From Megamerina dolium (taxonomy: Eukaryota; Arthropoda; Insecta; Diptera; Megamerinidae), in assembly GCA_963854835.1 (NCBI GenBank), contig OY978527.1, positions 21,248,557 through 21,312,556 on the forward strand: a DNA stretch of 64,000 nt, written 5' to 3'. The notes beneath the pieces were generated by a model that was not told where the DNA came from, did not search any database, and saw nothing but the letters and a program-made list of their open reading frames with translations. This document shows positions 1 through 11,821 of this stretch, one piece after another. Position numbers and translations under genes: made by a program. The number at the start of each line of letters is the position of its first letter. Within the stretch, counting starts at the first letter, position 1.

Positions 1-339
1 CTCCAAAAATGAAAATTGTACTGGTAAACCTGACCATATCGAAGACAAAGCCGAATATTCATGGTTCCAACTCGTTACTCTGTATTTGATGGGATCACTT
101 GGGAGTAATATTAGTATTATTATTCGTTCAAACCCAATGAAACTATTACCGAAAATCGCTAGTAGCTATAATATATGTTTTTGTACTGATCATTAAACGA
201 GAAAATATCGCAATAAAAAGAAAGACTCAACAAATTACTTTGCAGAATTACAACACGCACAAAAATTATTTGGAACGCTCAAATAGGAAATCCGACCATA
301 TTCAACAAACATCCAATGAACTGTTATACATAAAATCTG
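1..339. other. AT-rich DNA, no gene seen
   Basis: No coding signature or repeat structure that I can recognise. The short open frame beginning near position 240 has no family resemblance and runs into the repeat-like segment that follows. Confidence 0.5.
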
Positions 340-645
340 TAGCTGTAATTGTCGGTCGTATAGAGTCACTTACGATCCTAACATTGCGGAGAACGGTTTG
401 GACTGTTTCTGATCGATTACCAGTTCCATGCATTATATGGACGTCCTCTCAGTCCTCAGCAATTACGACGAATGTGACGACCATCCGCGTGAATGACCGG
501 CAGTTGCTTTAAACACAACTCGGTGACAGCTAGGGATTGATTTCTCTCCGAATGATGAAACACACTTGTAGCACCGGCCTTACTTGGCCTTAGTGAGTCC
601 ACGAAATCTGACAACCACTACAACCTAACCTAACCTTATGACGAA
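340..645 (-). repeat. Dispersed repeat ending in TTAGG-like motifs
   Basis: This GC-richer block differs in composition from its AT-rich surroundings and ends at about 620-640 with three CCTAA-type units (GGTTAGGTTAGG on the minus strand). That leader, followed by a GTAGTGG/GTCAGA-type sequence, resembles a widespread dipteran interspersed repeat, probably an end of a retroelement. No protein domain is readable. The placement is from memory of similar sequences and is tentative. Confidence 0.3.
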
Positions 646-767
646 TATTCCCAATTATACCACCACCAACACCTATCAAAGATGTCAATATCATATATTA
701 TTGTTTTTAAATTTGACCAATTCAATTTTATTAAAGTATATGTTTTTTTTTTGAGTATATGTATGTG

Positions 768-2644
768 CAACGCGTTGCGCCTGCCCGCAAGCTGTTAAGA
801 AGCGGTACAGAGAGAAAAGGAGTGCAGAGAGACGTCTTTTCAGGCGCAAGAAGAGGGAGTTGGAAAGACGCGAGTGTGAGGAGATAGAGATGTGTATCGA
901 CAAGAATGAGACTCGAAAATTCTTCGAAAAGATCAAACGCCTGAGTGGTGGTTTAAATCCCGGAGCCTCTTCTTGTCGTGATGGAAATGGGAATCTGGTT
1001 ACAGACGTCCAGAGTGTACTGAGCCTATAGAGGGTACACTTCTCCACGTTACTGAATGGCAATGCTACGAACAATTCCACCAGTGGAGGAGATTGCCCGA
1101 TAACCCCAATTACAGATGATGGTGTTGATGTTCCACCACCCGACTATGACGAGGTTGAAACGGCCATTTTAAGGCTGAAGAACAACAAAGCTGCAGGTGC
1201 CGATGGCCTGCCTGCCGAGTTGTTTAAGACCGGAGGCGATGAGCTGCCCACCCGCATGCACCAGCTCATAAGCAGAATATGGTCGGATGAAAGCATACCT
1301 GATGATTGGAGGCTCAGTGTTCTCTGTCCTGTACATAAAAAAGGAGACCCCACAATTTGCGCCAACTACCGTGGAATAAGTCTCCTGAGTATCGCATACA
1401 AGGTTCTATCGAGCGTACTGTGTGAAAGGTTGAAGCCTATGCTCAGCAACCTGATTGGACCGTATCAGTGTGGCTTCAGACCTGGTAAATCCACCATCAA
1501 CCAGATTTTCACACTGCGCCAAATCCTGGAGAAGACCCAAGAAAAACAGATCGACACACACCTCCTATTTGTTGATTATAAAGCCGCTTTCGAGAGTCCG
1601 GTAAGGGATTACCTCTATGCAACAATGTCTGAGTTCGGTATTCCTGCAAAGCTCATTCGACTTTGTAGAATGACACTGCATAACTCCCGTTGTGCAGTGA
1701 AAATTGGGAAGGACCTCTCCGCACCGTTTAATACCGAAGGGGGTTTCAGACAAGGTGATTCGTTATCGTGCGACTTCTTCAATCTTATTATGGAGAAAAT
1801 AATACGAGCTGCTGATCTACGACATAATGGCACTATCTTCAACAAAAGTGTCATGCTGTTAGCGTATGCCGACGATATTGACATAATCGGCATGAACACG
1901 CGAGCAGTCAGTGCAGCATTCTCAGAGTTGGAAAGAGAGTCGCGTCGGATGGGTCTCACGGTGAACGAGGGCAAGACGAAGTATCTAGTGTCAACAAACA
2001 AAGAGTCCCGGCGTCTTGGACAGCACGTCACTGTTGACAACTACGCTTTTGAAGTAGTAAGGGACTTTGTCTATCTTGGAACCAGCATTAACAACAGTAA
2101 TGACGTCAGCTTGGAGATCATGCGTAGGATAACTCTTGCTAACAGGTGTTACTTTGGGCTGAGTAAGCAATTGAGAAGTCGAGCCCTCTCTCGAAGAACG
2201 AAAACTACACTCTACAAGTCTCTCATCATGCCTGTCCTAACATATAGCGCTGAAGCCTGGACAATTTCCACCTCGGATGAGCGAATGCTTGGAGTTTTCG
2301 AGAGAAAAGTCCTACGCAAGATCTTTGGACCTATTTGCGTTGGTGGCGAGTACCGAATAAGGTACAACCATGAGCTGTACGAGCTGTGTGCCGATATTGA
2401 CATAGTAAAGCGCATCAAAATCCAGCGGCTGCGTTGGCTAGGTCATGTCGAGCGAATGGAAGAACACGCTCCAGCTAAGAAGGTGTTATATTCGGAACCC
2501 GCTGGAGGACGACGCAGAAGAGGAAGACCTAACCTCCGGTGGAAAGACCAAGTACTGGAGAACCTGACGGCGCTTGGAATTTCTAACTGGCGCCAGCTAG
2601 CGAAGAACAGAGATGGCTGGCGAAGCATGTTATTTTCGGCCTAA
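768..2644 (+). pseudogene. LINE reverse transcriptase (copy A), nearly intact
   Basis: Copies retroelement RNA into DNA at the nicked target. The frame is open from 1031 to 2644. An in-frame TAG at 1028-1030 replaces the TGG (Trp) found at the same place in copy B (56318-56320), so a one-base change separates the upstream linker from the RT. The RT palm motifs are readable: NNKAAGADGLPAE (about 1178), NYRGISLLS, the GFRPGKST block, and the catalytic YADD at 1865-1876. The C-terminal part has the LRWLGHVERM and GRRRRGRPNLRWKDQ segments typical of this LINE group. The annotated Met at 1220 is only the first ATG after the stop and is unlikely to be a true start. The missing endonuclease makes it non-autonomous. 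Confidence 0.85.
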
Positions 2645-2680
2645 ATCGATATTCGGTTGTTATGGCCACATAAGTAAGTA
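768..2680 (+). mobile_element. RTE-like LINE copy A, 5'-truncated, with TSD
   Basis: A non-LTR retrotransposon copy flanked by a perfect 14-bp target-site duplication, AGTATATGTATGTG, at 754-767 and 2681-2694. It lacks the endonuclease and begins in the linker before the reverse transcriptase. The 3' end is a short UTR (GGTTGTTATGGCCACA) followed by a (TAAG)n tail, as in copies B and C in this window. Simple-repeat tails and this RT/C-terminal arrangement suit the RTE clade; clade assignment is by recognition, not by phylogeny. Confidence 0.88.
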
Positions 2681-2753
2681 AGTATATGTATGTGATTACT
2701 GTACTTTTTATTATTATTGATGTACGAAAATTGAATATTGATATATTATATAG

Positions 2754-3238
2754 CAGTGATGCTCAGTTCCAAGGAGAATGGGGTATTTGGTTCCGGTTCT
2801 CAAAAAGGTAACGGAAATAGACCCTATCGAAATAGCTAAACAAAAGAGTATAAAAAGTTTTTACAAAAATTCAATGTATTTTTATATTTTTGTTATAAAC
2901 GAAAAAAATAAATAGATTCATTCCTTAATTGATATTTGTGTGACTAAAATTTAATAAAAAAAAATACATCAAACTAAAATGAGCCGCCAGCTAGCGGTAC
3001 TTTAACGTACGATGTTTCTAAGTAAACCAGAGATTTGTAAATTTTTCGTCTGTTATTTTTAAACCGTTTTTGCTTCTTTCGGGCCGATTTTCGGTTCTTT
3101 TGGAATGCTTTTCACTTCTTTGGAAACATTTTCAGGTTCTCCTAAACCGTTTTTCGGTTCTTGTAACACTCGCACCGGCCGGTTCATTAAAGGACCTGGT
3201 AATCCGGTTCCGGTTCCTCAGTTCTGTGCATCACCTGC
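2754..3238. mobile_element. hAT-like MITE with GGTTC-rich ends
   Basis: About 485 bp bounded by imperfect inverted ends: CAGTGATGCTCAG on the left and, read on the other strand, CAGGTGATGCACAG on the right. ATATAG abuts both ends, compatible with part of an 8-bp duplication. CGGTTC/GGTTCCGGTTC-type words recur near both ends. No coding capacity. The CAG-starting inverted ends and possible 8-bp duplication point to hAT; the exact ends are uncertain by a base or two. Confidence 0.5.
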
Positions 3239-5477
3239 ATATAGTGAAAGTATTGACCAATTGATAACCATAATATATGTACAAACGATAATAGGTAATC
3301 AAATGACCAATGAGAAAAATGTCAGCAATGGTAAGAAAAGGAGTTCATACGTAAGCAAGCTTTTCTATGAAAGATATTAACGCCTTATTTTCATTTTAAT
3401 TTAATAATTTATTATTTTATTTAAATTAAAATATGGAAGATGCCTAAGATTTTACTTTTATGAATTTTAAAAGTGCGACTCCATGAAATGCAAAGCGAAA
3501 TTAATTATTTAAATTACTTCACTTTCTTTGCTTACTTGTTCGTTTACGAGGTAATGCAGAAGTGCATTAGTGGATGCTTAGCATTAAAGAATTTTTCACT
3601 TGATTGGCAATGCATTGTACCCGTTTGTACGCACTGAGTACACTATATTAACGATAAAGTGTGAAAAAAACGCTTCTAGTGTTGTAAACTAAACTTTAAT
3701 ATGTTAATAAACGTTTCTTTTCTTAACACTTAAGTAGATTTAACATTTCACGTGCATTTCACGTTTGTCAGTTTTTAATTTAATGGAATGATTACTCCGC
3801 TTGAACTTTGGATATTGTAAAGATAGTCCATAAGTACTTACATAACATTTTAAGCATGTATTATTTTCAAAGGTAATTAACTTTTCATGTTTATACGTAA
3901 ATACTTACATGTTAATCATTTTTTGAGGAACTTATATACAATACTTCGTATGTTTAACAATAAATGTTCAAGGTAGAGAGTAAAAGTTACTACAAAAATA
4001 ACACTGTTGTTAGAAAAGAGAGCGTTTTAATGTAGGTTAATAACCACATTGGCTATATAGTATTGTATATCATACGGTATATGTACTATGTATACATCGC
4101 AACAAAATACCAATACTCATACTTATGGTATGTGCGAGTATACTATACTATAAGGTAAGTGACTATGTACTACAATATAATTATTTCATTAAATTTTAAC
4201 GTTTAGTGTTATATAGAAATATATATAGAATAATGTATTAACAATGAACGACCTGATGATATAAGGGCCGCTGTTAAGTAGCTAGGGCCGGTAATCATTA
4301 ATGTATAATTAGGTTCTTTCGATATGTCTATGCTTTGGGATTTACAGAGCGTTGACCTTCCAAGGGATTCATATGTAAAGTTCATAGAATTTACTCATTT
4401 TAGTATATCTGTTGATGAATAAAAGAAAAACAACAAAAACAAAAAAAGGAAATGCATTCCAATTTTATTTTTAAACGACCGATGCTAAATATAATAAAAA
4501 AGAGTTATTTTAGTATGTATGTGTGAAGATATTAAATTCGCTTCAATTAACGATATTTAACTCATGTTACAAAAATATTGAATTCCCCACAATCAACTCA
4601 TCGTATATATACATTTATACATGAATACGTTTATGTATATGATAAATGTGTATACTTTGGCGAAGTGGCCCAACAATATCTTCATCCCAAAATTAACCTT
4701 TATTCCAAAATTTTACCATTATATATTTTTAAAACGTTATTTATGAACATCCATAGGTATTTCTAATAAATTATAGTGAAAAAAATATACCTGTAATATA
4801 TGATACAATATACAATATATAGTATATTGAAGACAGATGGCGCTGCTGAGGGAATTTTATATTACAGTTATCTGTCAGACGACACCTTACTAAATTAAGA
4901 CTGATTCACAGGTTCCTTTTTATTTAGCAGCCACTTGTATTACACGATTTCTGCGTTTCGCGATGAAATGGAACAAGAGCAATCGAAGAATTGAAAATAA
5001 TGAGCAGAAATAAAAGCAACGTTAGATGTTGTCAATGGGGGACTCTTTAAAATTTAAGGTCTAGCCGAACAAGAGTTGCACATTGTGTGCACATTGTGTA
5101 GTTTGCCTTCATGTTTTCACACCAACGCTAACGATGTGTAAGCACGATATTATGCTTTTGTTTTTCGGTTGCTATTTAAATTTTGACGAAGCAAGGCTGT
5201 CGCGCATGTTTGAAAAAAAAGACAGTGAACACAATTCTTTAGTTTTTTTAAAACCACTGTACAAGCACGTACTCCATTTGACACATACACTTATGCAAAT
5301 GCTTTAGTATATGTGTGGACAGCTTTGATCTCAGGAAACCGTGTAATACTAGTTAACCACTTTAAATATGATCGTGCATCTGTTTTTGAAGAGGAGCTGT
5401 CAGATTGCCTGTCAAGGAAATCGCTACTTGTCAAAAGTTATGCTGCAACTAGCCACGAACGTAAAACCGTAGAACGT
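3239..5477. other. AT-rich intergenic DNA
   Basis: No convincing gene. Open frames of 62-91 codons lack any domain, and their composition follows the AT-rich background. Around 5076-5101 the word GCACATTGTGT occurs twice in close succession. I see no element boundaries between here and the Ty3/gypsy leader. Confidence 0.5.
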
Positions 5478-5567
5478 GTCAGCGTTCTTATTATTATTAA
5501 CAGAATGCAGTGATTGAACAAGGTTAATTCAAATAGAATCAAACGCTTACAGAATAAAAACGTAACA
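5478..5567 (+). repeat. 5' LTR fragment (R-U5) of gypsy copy 1
   Basis: The stretch ending in TAACA at 5567 aligns with the end of the LTR of copy 2 (13186-13470, minus strand), including the shared GAACAAGGT and CAGAATAAAAAC words. Similarity is lost upstream of about 5478, so most of U3 is missing or replaced. Confidence 0.65.
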
Positions 5568-5569
5568 AT

Positions 5570-5589
5570 TGGTGTCAGAAGTGGGATTC
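5570..5589 (+). other. Primer-binding site, tRNA-Leu type
   Basis: TGGTGTCAGAAGTGGGATTC lies two bases after the LTR end. It is complementary to the 3' end of insect tRNA-Leu, the primer used by several Ty3/gypsy lineages. Copy 2 carries the identical 20-mer at 13164-13183 on the minus strand. Confidence 0.75.
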
Positions 5590-5596
5590 TGTAAAG

Positions 5597-7086
5597 ATGG
5601 TGAAAATTGACCAACCAAAAGTGGACCAACTGAAAAAACAGTTGCCAGAGATGAATCTATCGTCATCAGATGCAAAAGCAGAACTGCTGGTGAGGCTAAG
5701 GCAAGCCATGGAGGCCAAGGGTATTATTGTAGAAGAACATGAGTTATTTGAGGAAGCCGAGATACATGTAGTCGTACACGCTGAGGAAGAGAGCAAAATA
5801 GATTCGAGTGGTCAACTCATGGAATTCATGAAATCCATGATGCAACAACAGTAGCAGCAACTGCAAGGAATTAATGCGAAGTTACAAGAAAATGCATCTC
5901 GCCATGAAGGTTTTATTAGTAAATTGCGTATGGAAATTCAAAAAGGTTCGCCTCGCCAAGAAAACATTATGGGAGAGTTCTAGAAAACAATTAACTCCAA
6001 GCTTCAAGAACATTCGGTACGCAAAGGAAACGCTATGGGAGAATTCCAGATAACAATTGACTCGAAGTTTCAAGAACATTCGGCTGAATTGCGTATGGAA
6101 TTTCAAGAAGGTTCGGCTCAACAAGAAAGTGTCATAGAAAATCTACAAAAAGGAATTGAGATTAGGTTTCAGGAAATTTCCGGAACCATTAATGAAAAAG
6201 TCACGGATGTGAAGGAACATGTAGATCACTTAGAAGATAAGTTCGAGAAATTACAGCACGAACTCAATCAACTAAAAATAAATGGTCCAGCTACATCAGT
6301 GATTAGAGATTCAAGCACAATAAAACTAAAGCCACCAACATTTGACGGAAGCATGCCATTCAATATCTTCAAACTTCAATTCGAAACAACAGCTTCGAAG
6401 AATCAATGAGATGATAGCGACAAGATCGATGCTCTAATAGTCGCATTAAAAGGCAATGCTTCCGAAGTGTTACAAATGGTATCAGAGAAAGATCGTGGTA
6501 GCTATCAATCACTGATGGAGACACTCCAACGCAAATATGGAAATGAATATAAGCGTCAATTGCATATAGTGGAATTAAGATCGCGAGTGCAATGAAGTAA
6601 TGAGAGCCTTCAGGAATTCGCTTCCGATTATGTCATCTTGTGTTCTCCGATAATTCGGAAGAGTTCGTTGAAAAAATAAAAAGAGGCATTTATAGATGGC
6701 AAACGTGATGGAGAGACAAAGCGTGCCCTAGTCATGACAATAAGGAATACATATGCCAAAACAGTCAGTAGTGCCTTGACGTATGAAGCCGCCAGTTTGA
6801 TGTGTCGACCAATGCCACGGGTACGCCAACTAGAAACAGAAACAGCAGATCTGGTTGAAGCAGTGTGTCAGGCATTCAAATCTGTAGTGCAGCCTGAAGG
6901 AAGAACAACAGGTCGAAGCGAAAACAAATTTACTGGTAAGTGCTTCATTTGCGACAAACCAGGGCACATGGCGCGTGACTGCCGTCTACTACGAAAGCGG
7001 TCAAGATTCAATTCTCCAGGAAGACAAAAGAAGGAGAATAAGGTGGACAGCAATCGCTCCACTAACACAAATCCATCGTTAAACTA
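5597..7086 (+). pseudogene. gypsy copy 1 gag with SAP-like N-terminus and zinc knuckle
   Basis: Gag forms the particle and packages the RNA. The start at 5597 is conserved in copy 2. Residues 1-35 (VDQLKKQLPEMNLSSS and following) resemble a SAP helix-extension-helix nucleic-acid-binding motif. A glutamine- and charge-rich coiled-coil-like section follows, then a capsid-like region (LKPPTFDGSMPFNIFKLQFE near 6320), then a CCHC knuckle CFICDKPGHMARDC at 6941-6982 with a basic tail. A TAG at 5852-5854 and several later stops and shifts (for example at 5982, 6407 and 6592) break it. SAP assignment is by pattern only. Confidence 0.75.
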
Positions 7087-10059
7087 AATCGAGTCAGAAA
7101 TTGCACGTAGGAACATGAATTCGTTGTGGCCGACACCATCGATGACGTAATAATTGGCTTTGATTTTATGATTAACAACGGGTTTACGTTACATTTAAGT
7201 CAACGGATACTACGCTATACAAATGTCGAGTTACCATTGAACATCGGCTACAAGCGTAGTGGAAAAATCAAGAGTACTGGCATGTCAACTTCAAGAATTT
7301 GCAGCAAAATCAGAAGCGGTGAAGTGGGCACAGATGAATGTGGATGATGGGACAGGCAAATTGTGGGTAGTGGAAGCAGATAAAGAAATACAAAATAAAA
7401 ATATCATACTCGCTCGGACGTTAGTGGAACTTAAAGAAACTGGAATAGTACCGGTGCGAATATTAAATCCAACTAATACATCTACAGTTGTGAAGAAAGG
7501 AATGGTGATTGGTCATTATCAGGAATTTACTGCCGTAGTAGACTGCGAAAAGGGTTCGTGGATGAAAAGTGGAAGTTCAGGAACTGTTAGAGCGGAATTG
7601 AAAGCACAGATGGAACAATGGGCAGGTGTGCTTACCAAACAGCAAAAAAGAAGGCTTTACAACTATAGGAGAAGTACAGTTCAATTTTTTCTTCAAATGG
7701 AAAAACGGGAGGACGAACAACCATCGTGAAGCATCACATTGACACCGGTGATTCTAGACCAATTCGTCAAGCACCAAGAAGAGTTCCATTGGCCAAAAGA
7801 GATGAAGCCATTAAGCTGGTTTCCGATATGAACAAGCAAGATGTTATTGAACCATCAGCGATTCCATGGAGTTCACCGGTTGTCCTGGTAAAGAAGAAAG
7901 ATGGAAGTATTCGATTCTGTGTGGATTACAGAAAGCTAAATGATATCACATAAAAAGACAGCTATCCACTGCTATGAATCGAAGACACTCTGGACACGCT
8001 ATCTGGTGCGAAGTGGTTTTCAACTCTGGAAAATGGTTTCAAAGTGGCTACTGGCAAGTAGAACTTAGTGAGAAGGACAAAGATAGAATAGCCTTCAGTA
8101 TTGGCGATGGTCTATGGCAATTCACAGTGATGCCATTTGGTTTATGCAATGCGCCAGCTACTTTCGAACGTTTGATGGAGCGTGCACTCAGAGGACTACA
8201 CTGGAAAACGTACATGGTGTACCTCGATGATTATCGTGATAGGAAAAGATTTTAATGACCACCTGGAAAAGTTGAAAGAAGTATTCGAGCGTATACAATC
8301 AGCAGGGCTTAAACTGAATTTGAAAAAGTGTTAATTCTTCAGGCGATAAGTTAAATATCTTGGTCATAAAGTAACAACAGAAGGGGTACATACCGACGAG
8401 GAGAAAGTAGCAGCAGTACAAGAATGGCCTATACCGTCAAATCTTCACGAGTTAAGGGGCTTCCTAGACTTATATACCTACTACAGACGATTTGTTCCTG
8501 GGTTTCCCAACATCGCCAGCAGTCTGCATGAGTTAACAAGAAAGAACAAACCATTTGTATGGGGCGAGGAACCACAGAAAGCATTCGAACAGCTAAAAGA
8601 AATACTCTGTTCAGCACCAGTATTAGCGTATCCAGTACCTGGACAAAAGTTTGTGTTGGACACAGATGCAAGTGGCTATGGAATAGGTGGTGTGCTCTCT
8701 CAGATCATTGATGGGCAAGAAAAAGTAATAGCATACTACAGTAAAATCCTGTCGAAGCCAGAAAGAAACTACTGTGTCACTCGAAGAGAGTTGCTCGCAA
8801 TACTGGAATGTGTAAAGTACTTCCATAAATACTAGTACAGTCAGCCATTTCATCAACAAACAGACCGGGAAGCGCTAAGGTGGTTATTACAATTTCAAAA
8901 CCCAGAAGGACAATTGGCGCGCTGGATTGAAAGGCTGCAGAGTTATGATTTTACTATCGAACATCGTAGTGGAGGACATCACGCCAACGCGGATGATTTA
9001 TCTCGTCGTCGTTGCAAAATGGAATGTAAACATTGTTCTCGAGTGGAGAGCAAGGAGCACATTGTCGACATACGACTTACGAATATATTGCCGGAGGAGT
9101 CATGGACCACCGAACGAGTGCAAGAAGATCAGCGGAACGACCCAGATCTCGTAAAGATTATGAAATACAAGGAGCAGGGCATACGTCCAGATTGGCAAGA
9201 AATGGCTAATGAGAGTCCAATAGCAAAGGCATACTGGGCGCAGTGGCAAAGCCTGCACTTACGAGACGGATGTTTATTCCGAGCATAGGAAAATGAAGAT
9301 GAAAAAGTCACTAATGATCTTCTAGTGGTACCCAAGGCAAGAATAAATGAAGTGATAGCTGAGTATCACAATGCCTCCAGTGGAGGGCATTTGGTAATCA
9401 CCAAAACCGTCGAGAAAATAAAGAAACGATTTTATTGGGTTGGATGTCATGACCATGACGCTGATTGTATTCGGAAGTGTAAGCAATGTGCAATGGACAA
9501 AAGTCCCAAAGGTGTATTCGTCAACAAATGGATTACTCGTTTTGGTGTACCGGTGGAGTTACACTCAGACCAATGTCGAAATCTCGAATCAGTTGTATTC
9601 CAAGAGATAAGCCGTATATACAAAACCCGTAAAACACCTTTGCATCCACAATCAGATGGATGGTAAAACGATTTAACTGTACCTTGGAGGAATATTTGAG
9701 AAAAGTCGTAGATAAATATCAAAGAGACTGGTATGTACATATACCAATGTTCCTCATGGCATATCGATGCCCACAACATGATACGACGGCTACTACACCA
9801 GCAATGGCAATTTTTGGAAACGAGTTAAGACTGCCAGCTGATTTAAAATTTGGAGTCGTAACACCAACGAGATCAACCGAAGGTAACTATACTAGCGAAA
9901 AGCGGGAACAGTTGGATGAAGTACATCAGTTCATCAGAGAGCAGTCGTAGATGATAGTGATAAGATGAAGGCCAGGTATGACTTGAAAGCAAATTCAAAA
10001 GGATTCTATGAAGAAGATCTTGTAATGCTTCATAATCCACAACGCAAGAACGCTTTTCG
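7087..10059 (+). pseudogene. gypsy copy 1 pol (PR remnant, RT, RNase H, broken IN)
   Basis: Protease: only the C-terminal flap side (DDVIIGFDFMI, near 7140) remains; the active-site DSG/DTG part is deleted next to the gag end. [12 protein letters not shown] at 7913-7942 and catalytic YLDD at 8220-8231. The reading frame shifts directly after YLDD by loss of two bases relative to copy 2. RNase H begins with LDTDASG near 8653. Integrase: the HHCC zinc-binding region spans about 9388-9501. The DNA then jumps from KSPKG to VFVNKW, removing the first catalytic Asp of the DDE core; the second Asp (HSDQ) and the final-Glu region are kept. Many stops lie throughout. Dead, by sequence. Confidence 0.82.
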
Positions 10060-10523
10060 CTAGTATAATTACCTTCGGTTGATCTCGTTGGTGTTACGAC
10101 TCCAAATTTTAAATCAGCTGGCAGTCTTAACTCGTTTCCAAAAATTGCCATTGCCGGTGTAGTAGCCGTCGTATCATGTTGTGCGCATCGATATGCCATG
10201 AGGAACATTGGTATATGTACATCCCAGTCTCTGTGGTATTTATCTACGACTTTTCTCAAATATTCCTCCAAGGTACGGTTAAATCGTTCTACCATGCCAT
10301 CAGATTGTGGATGCAAAGGTGTTGTACGAGTTTCGAGATTTCAACCTTGGTCTGAGTGTAACTCCACCGGTACACCAAAACGAGTAATCCATTTGTTGAC
10401 GAATACACCTTTGGGACTTTTGGCCATTGCACATTGCTTACACTTCCGAATACAATCAGCGACATGGTCATGACATCCAACCCAATAAAATCGTTTCTTT
10501 ATTTTCTCGACGGTTTTGGTGAT
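10060..10523 (-). pseudogene. gypsy copy 2 integrase, core-deleted
   Basis: Carries the HHCC remainder (RKCKQCAMDKSPKG type) and the same jump to VFVNKW as copy 1 (about 10400-10412). The C-terminal core follows, with HPQSDGMVERFNRTLEEY and the LMAYRCAQHDTTATTP segment. The first catalytic Asp is missing. Truncated at the junction with copy 1. Confidence 0.72.
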
Positions 10524-11684
10524 TCACAAATGCCCTCCACTGGAGGCATTGTAATACTCAGCTATCACTTCATTTATTCTCGCCTTGGGTACCACTAGAA
10601 GATCATTAGTGATTTTTCCATCCTCACTTTCCCATGCTCGGAATAAACATCCGTCTCGTAAGTGCAGGCTTTGCCACTGCGCCCAGTATGCCTTTGCTAT
10701 TGGACTCTCATTAGCCATTTCTTGCCAATCTGGACGTATGCCCTGCTCCTTGTATTCCATAATCTTTACGAGATCTGGGTCGTTCCGCTGATCTTCTTGC
10801 ACTCGTTCGGTGGTCCATGACTCCTCCGGCAATATATTCGTAAGTCGTATGTCGACAATGTGCTCCTTGCTCTCCACTCGAGAACAATGTTTACATTCCA
10901 TTTTGCAAGGACGACGAGATAGAACATCCGAGTTGCCGTGCTGTCCTCCTTTACGATGTTCGATGGTAAAATCATAACTCTGCAGCCTTTCAATCCAGCG
11001 CGCCAATTGTCCTTCTGGGTTTTTAAATTGTAATAACCACCTTAGCGCTGAGTGGTCAGTTCTTAGATGAAATGACTGGCCGTACAAGTATTTATGGAAA
11101 TACTTTACACATTCCAGTATTGCGAGCAACTCTCTTCGAGTGACACAGTAGTTTCTTTCTGGCTTCGACAGGATTTTACTGTAGTATGCTATTACTTTTT
11201 CTTGCCCATCAATGATCTGAGAGAGCACACCACCTATTCCATAGCCACTTGCATCTGTGTCCAACACAAACTTTTGTCCAGGTACTGGATACGCTAATAC
11301 TGGTGCTGAACAGAGTATTTCTTTCAGTTGTTCGAATGCTTTCTGTTGGTCTTCGCCCCATACAAATGGTTTGTTCTTTCTTGTTAACTCATGCAGACTG
11401 GTGGCGATGTTTGCAAATCCAGGAACAAATCGTCTATAGTAGGTGCATAAGCCTAGGAAGCTTCTTAACTCGTGAAGATTCGACGGAATAGGCCATTCTT
11501 GTACTGCTGCTACTGTCTCCTCGTCGGTATGTACCCCTTCTGTTGTTACTTTATGACCAAGATATTTAACTTCTTGCCTGAAGAGTGAACACTTTTTCAT
11601 ATTCAGTTTAAGCCCTGCTGATTGTATACGCTCAAATACTTCTTTCAACTTTTCCAGGAGGTCGTTAAAATCTTTTCCCATCAT
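10524..11684 (-). pseudogene. gypsy copy 2 RT end, RNase H and integrase N-terminus
   Basis: A 386-codon frame continuing the RT thumb (LKLNMKKCSLF, VKYLGHKV) after the duplicated segment. Next come the RNase H domain, with LDTDASGYGIGG and the LRTDHSALRWLLQF block, and the linker to the integrase. The frame stops just inside the integrase zinc-binding region (SSGGHL). It is out of frame with the preceding RT frame because the duplication is 137 bp, not a multiple of three. Confidence 0.8.
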
Positions 11685-11821
11685 ACTTTATGACCAAGAT
11701 ATTTAACTTCTTGCCTGAAGAGAGAACACTTTTTCATATTCAGTTTAAGCCCTGCTTATTGTATACGCTCAAATACTTCTTTCAACTTTTCCAGGAGGTC
11801 GTTAAAATCTTTTCCCATCAC
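11548..11821. repeat. 137-bp direct tandem duplication in gypsy copy 2 RT
   Basis: Positions 11548-11684 and 11685-11821 are near-identical adjacent units, both starting ACTTTATGACCAAGAT and ending TTTTCCCATCA plus one base. The extra unit shifts the pol frame and supplies a stop. Confidence 0.9.

Larger units (their letters stand above)
5478..10059 (+). mobile_element. Ty3/gypsy LTR retrotransposon copy 1 (defective)
   Basis: Contains, in order, the last ~90 bp of a 5' LTR, a tRNA-Leu-type primer-binding site, gag, a protease remnant, reverse transcriptase, RNase H and a deleted integrase. It ends abruptly at about 10059 against an inverted second copy, so the 3' LTR is missing. Numerous stops and frameshifts make it dead. 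No envelope-like frame is present. Gag-pol order with integrase after RNase H is diagnostic for Ty3/gypsy. Confidence 0.9.

Noticed and set aside
610..640. TTAGG-type repeats suggesting a telomere or telomeric relic
   Set aside because: Only about three units at the edge of an interspersed repeat; flies lack TTAGG telomeres and this motif is common at element ends.
1220..2644. A host gene of 474 codons
   Set aside because: It is the RT of a LINE with YADD, duplicated in copy B and flanked by a target duplication.
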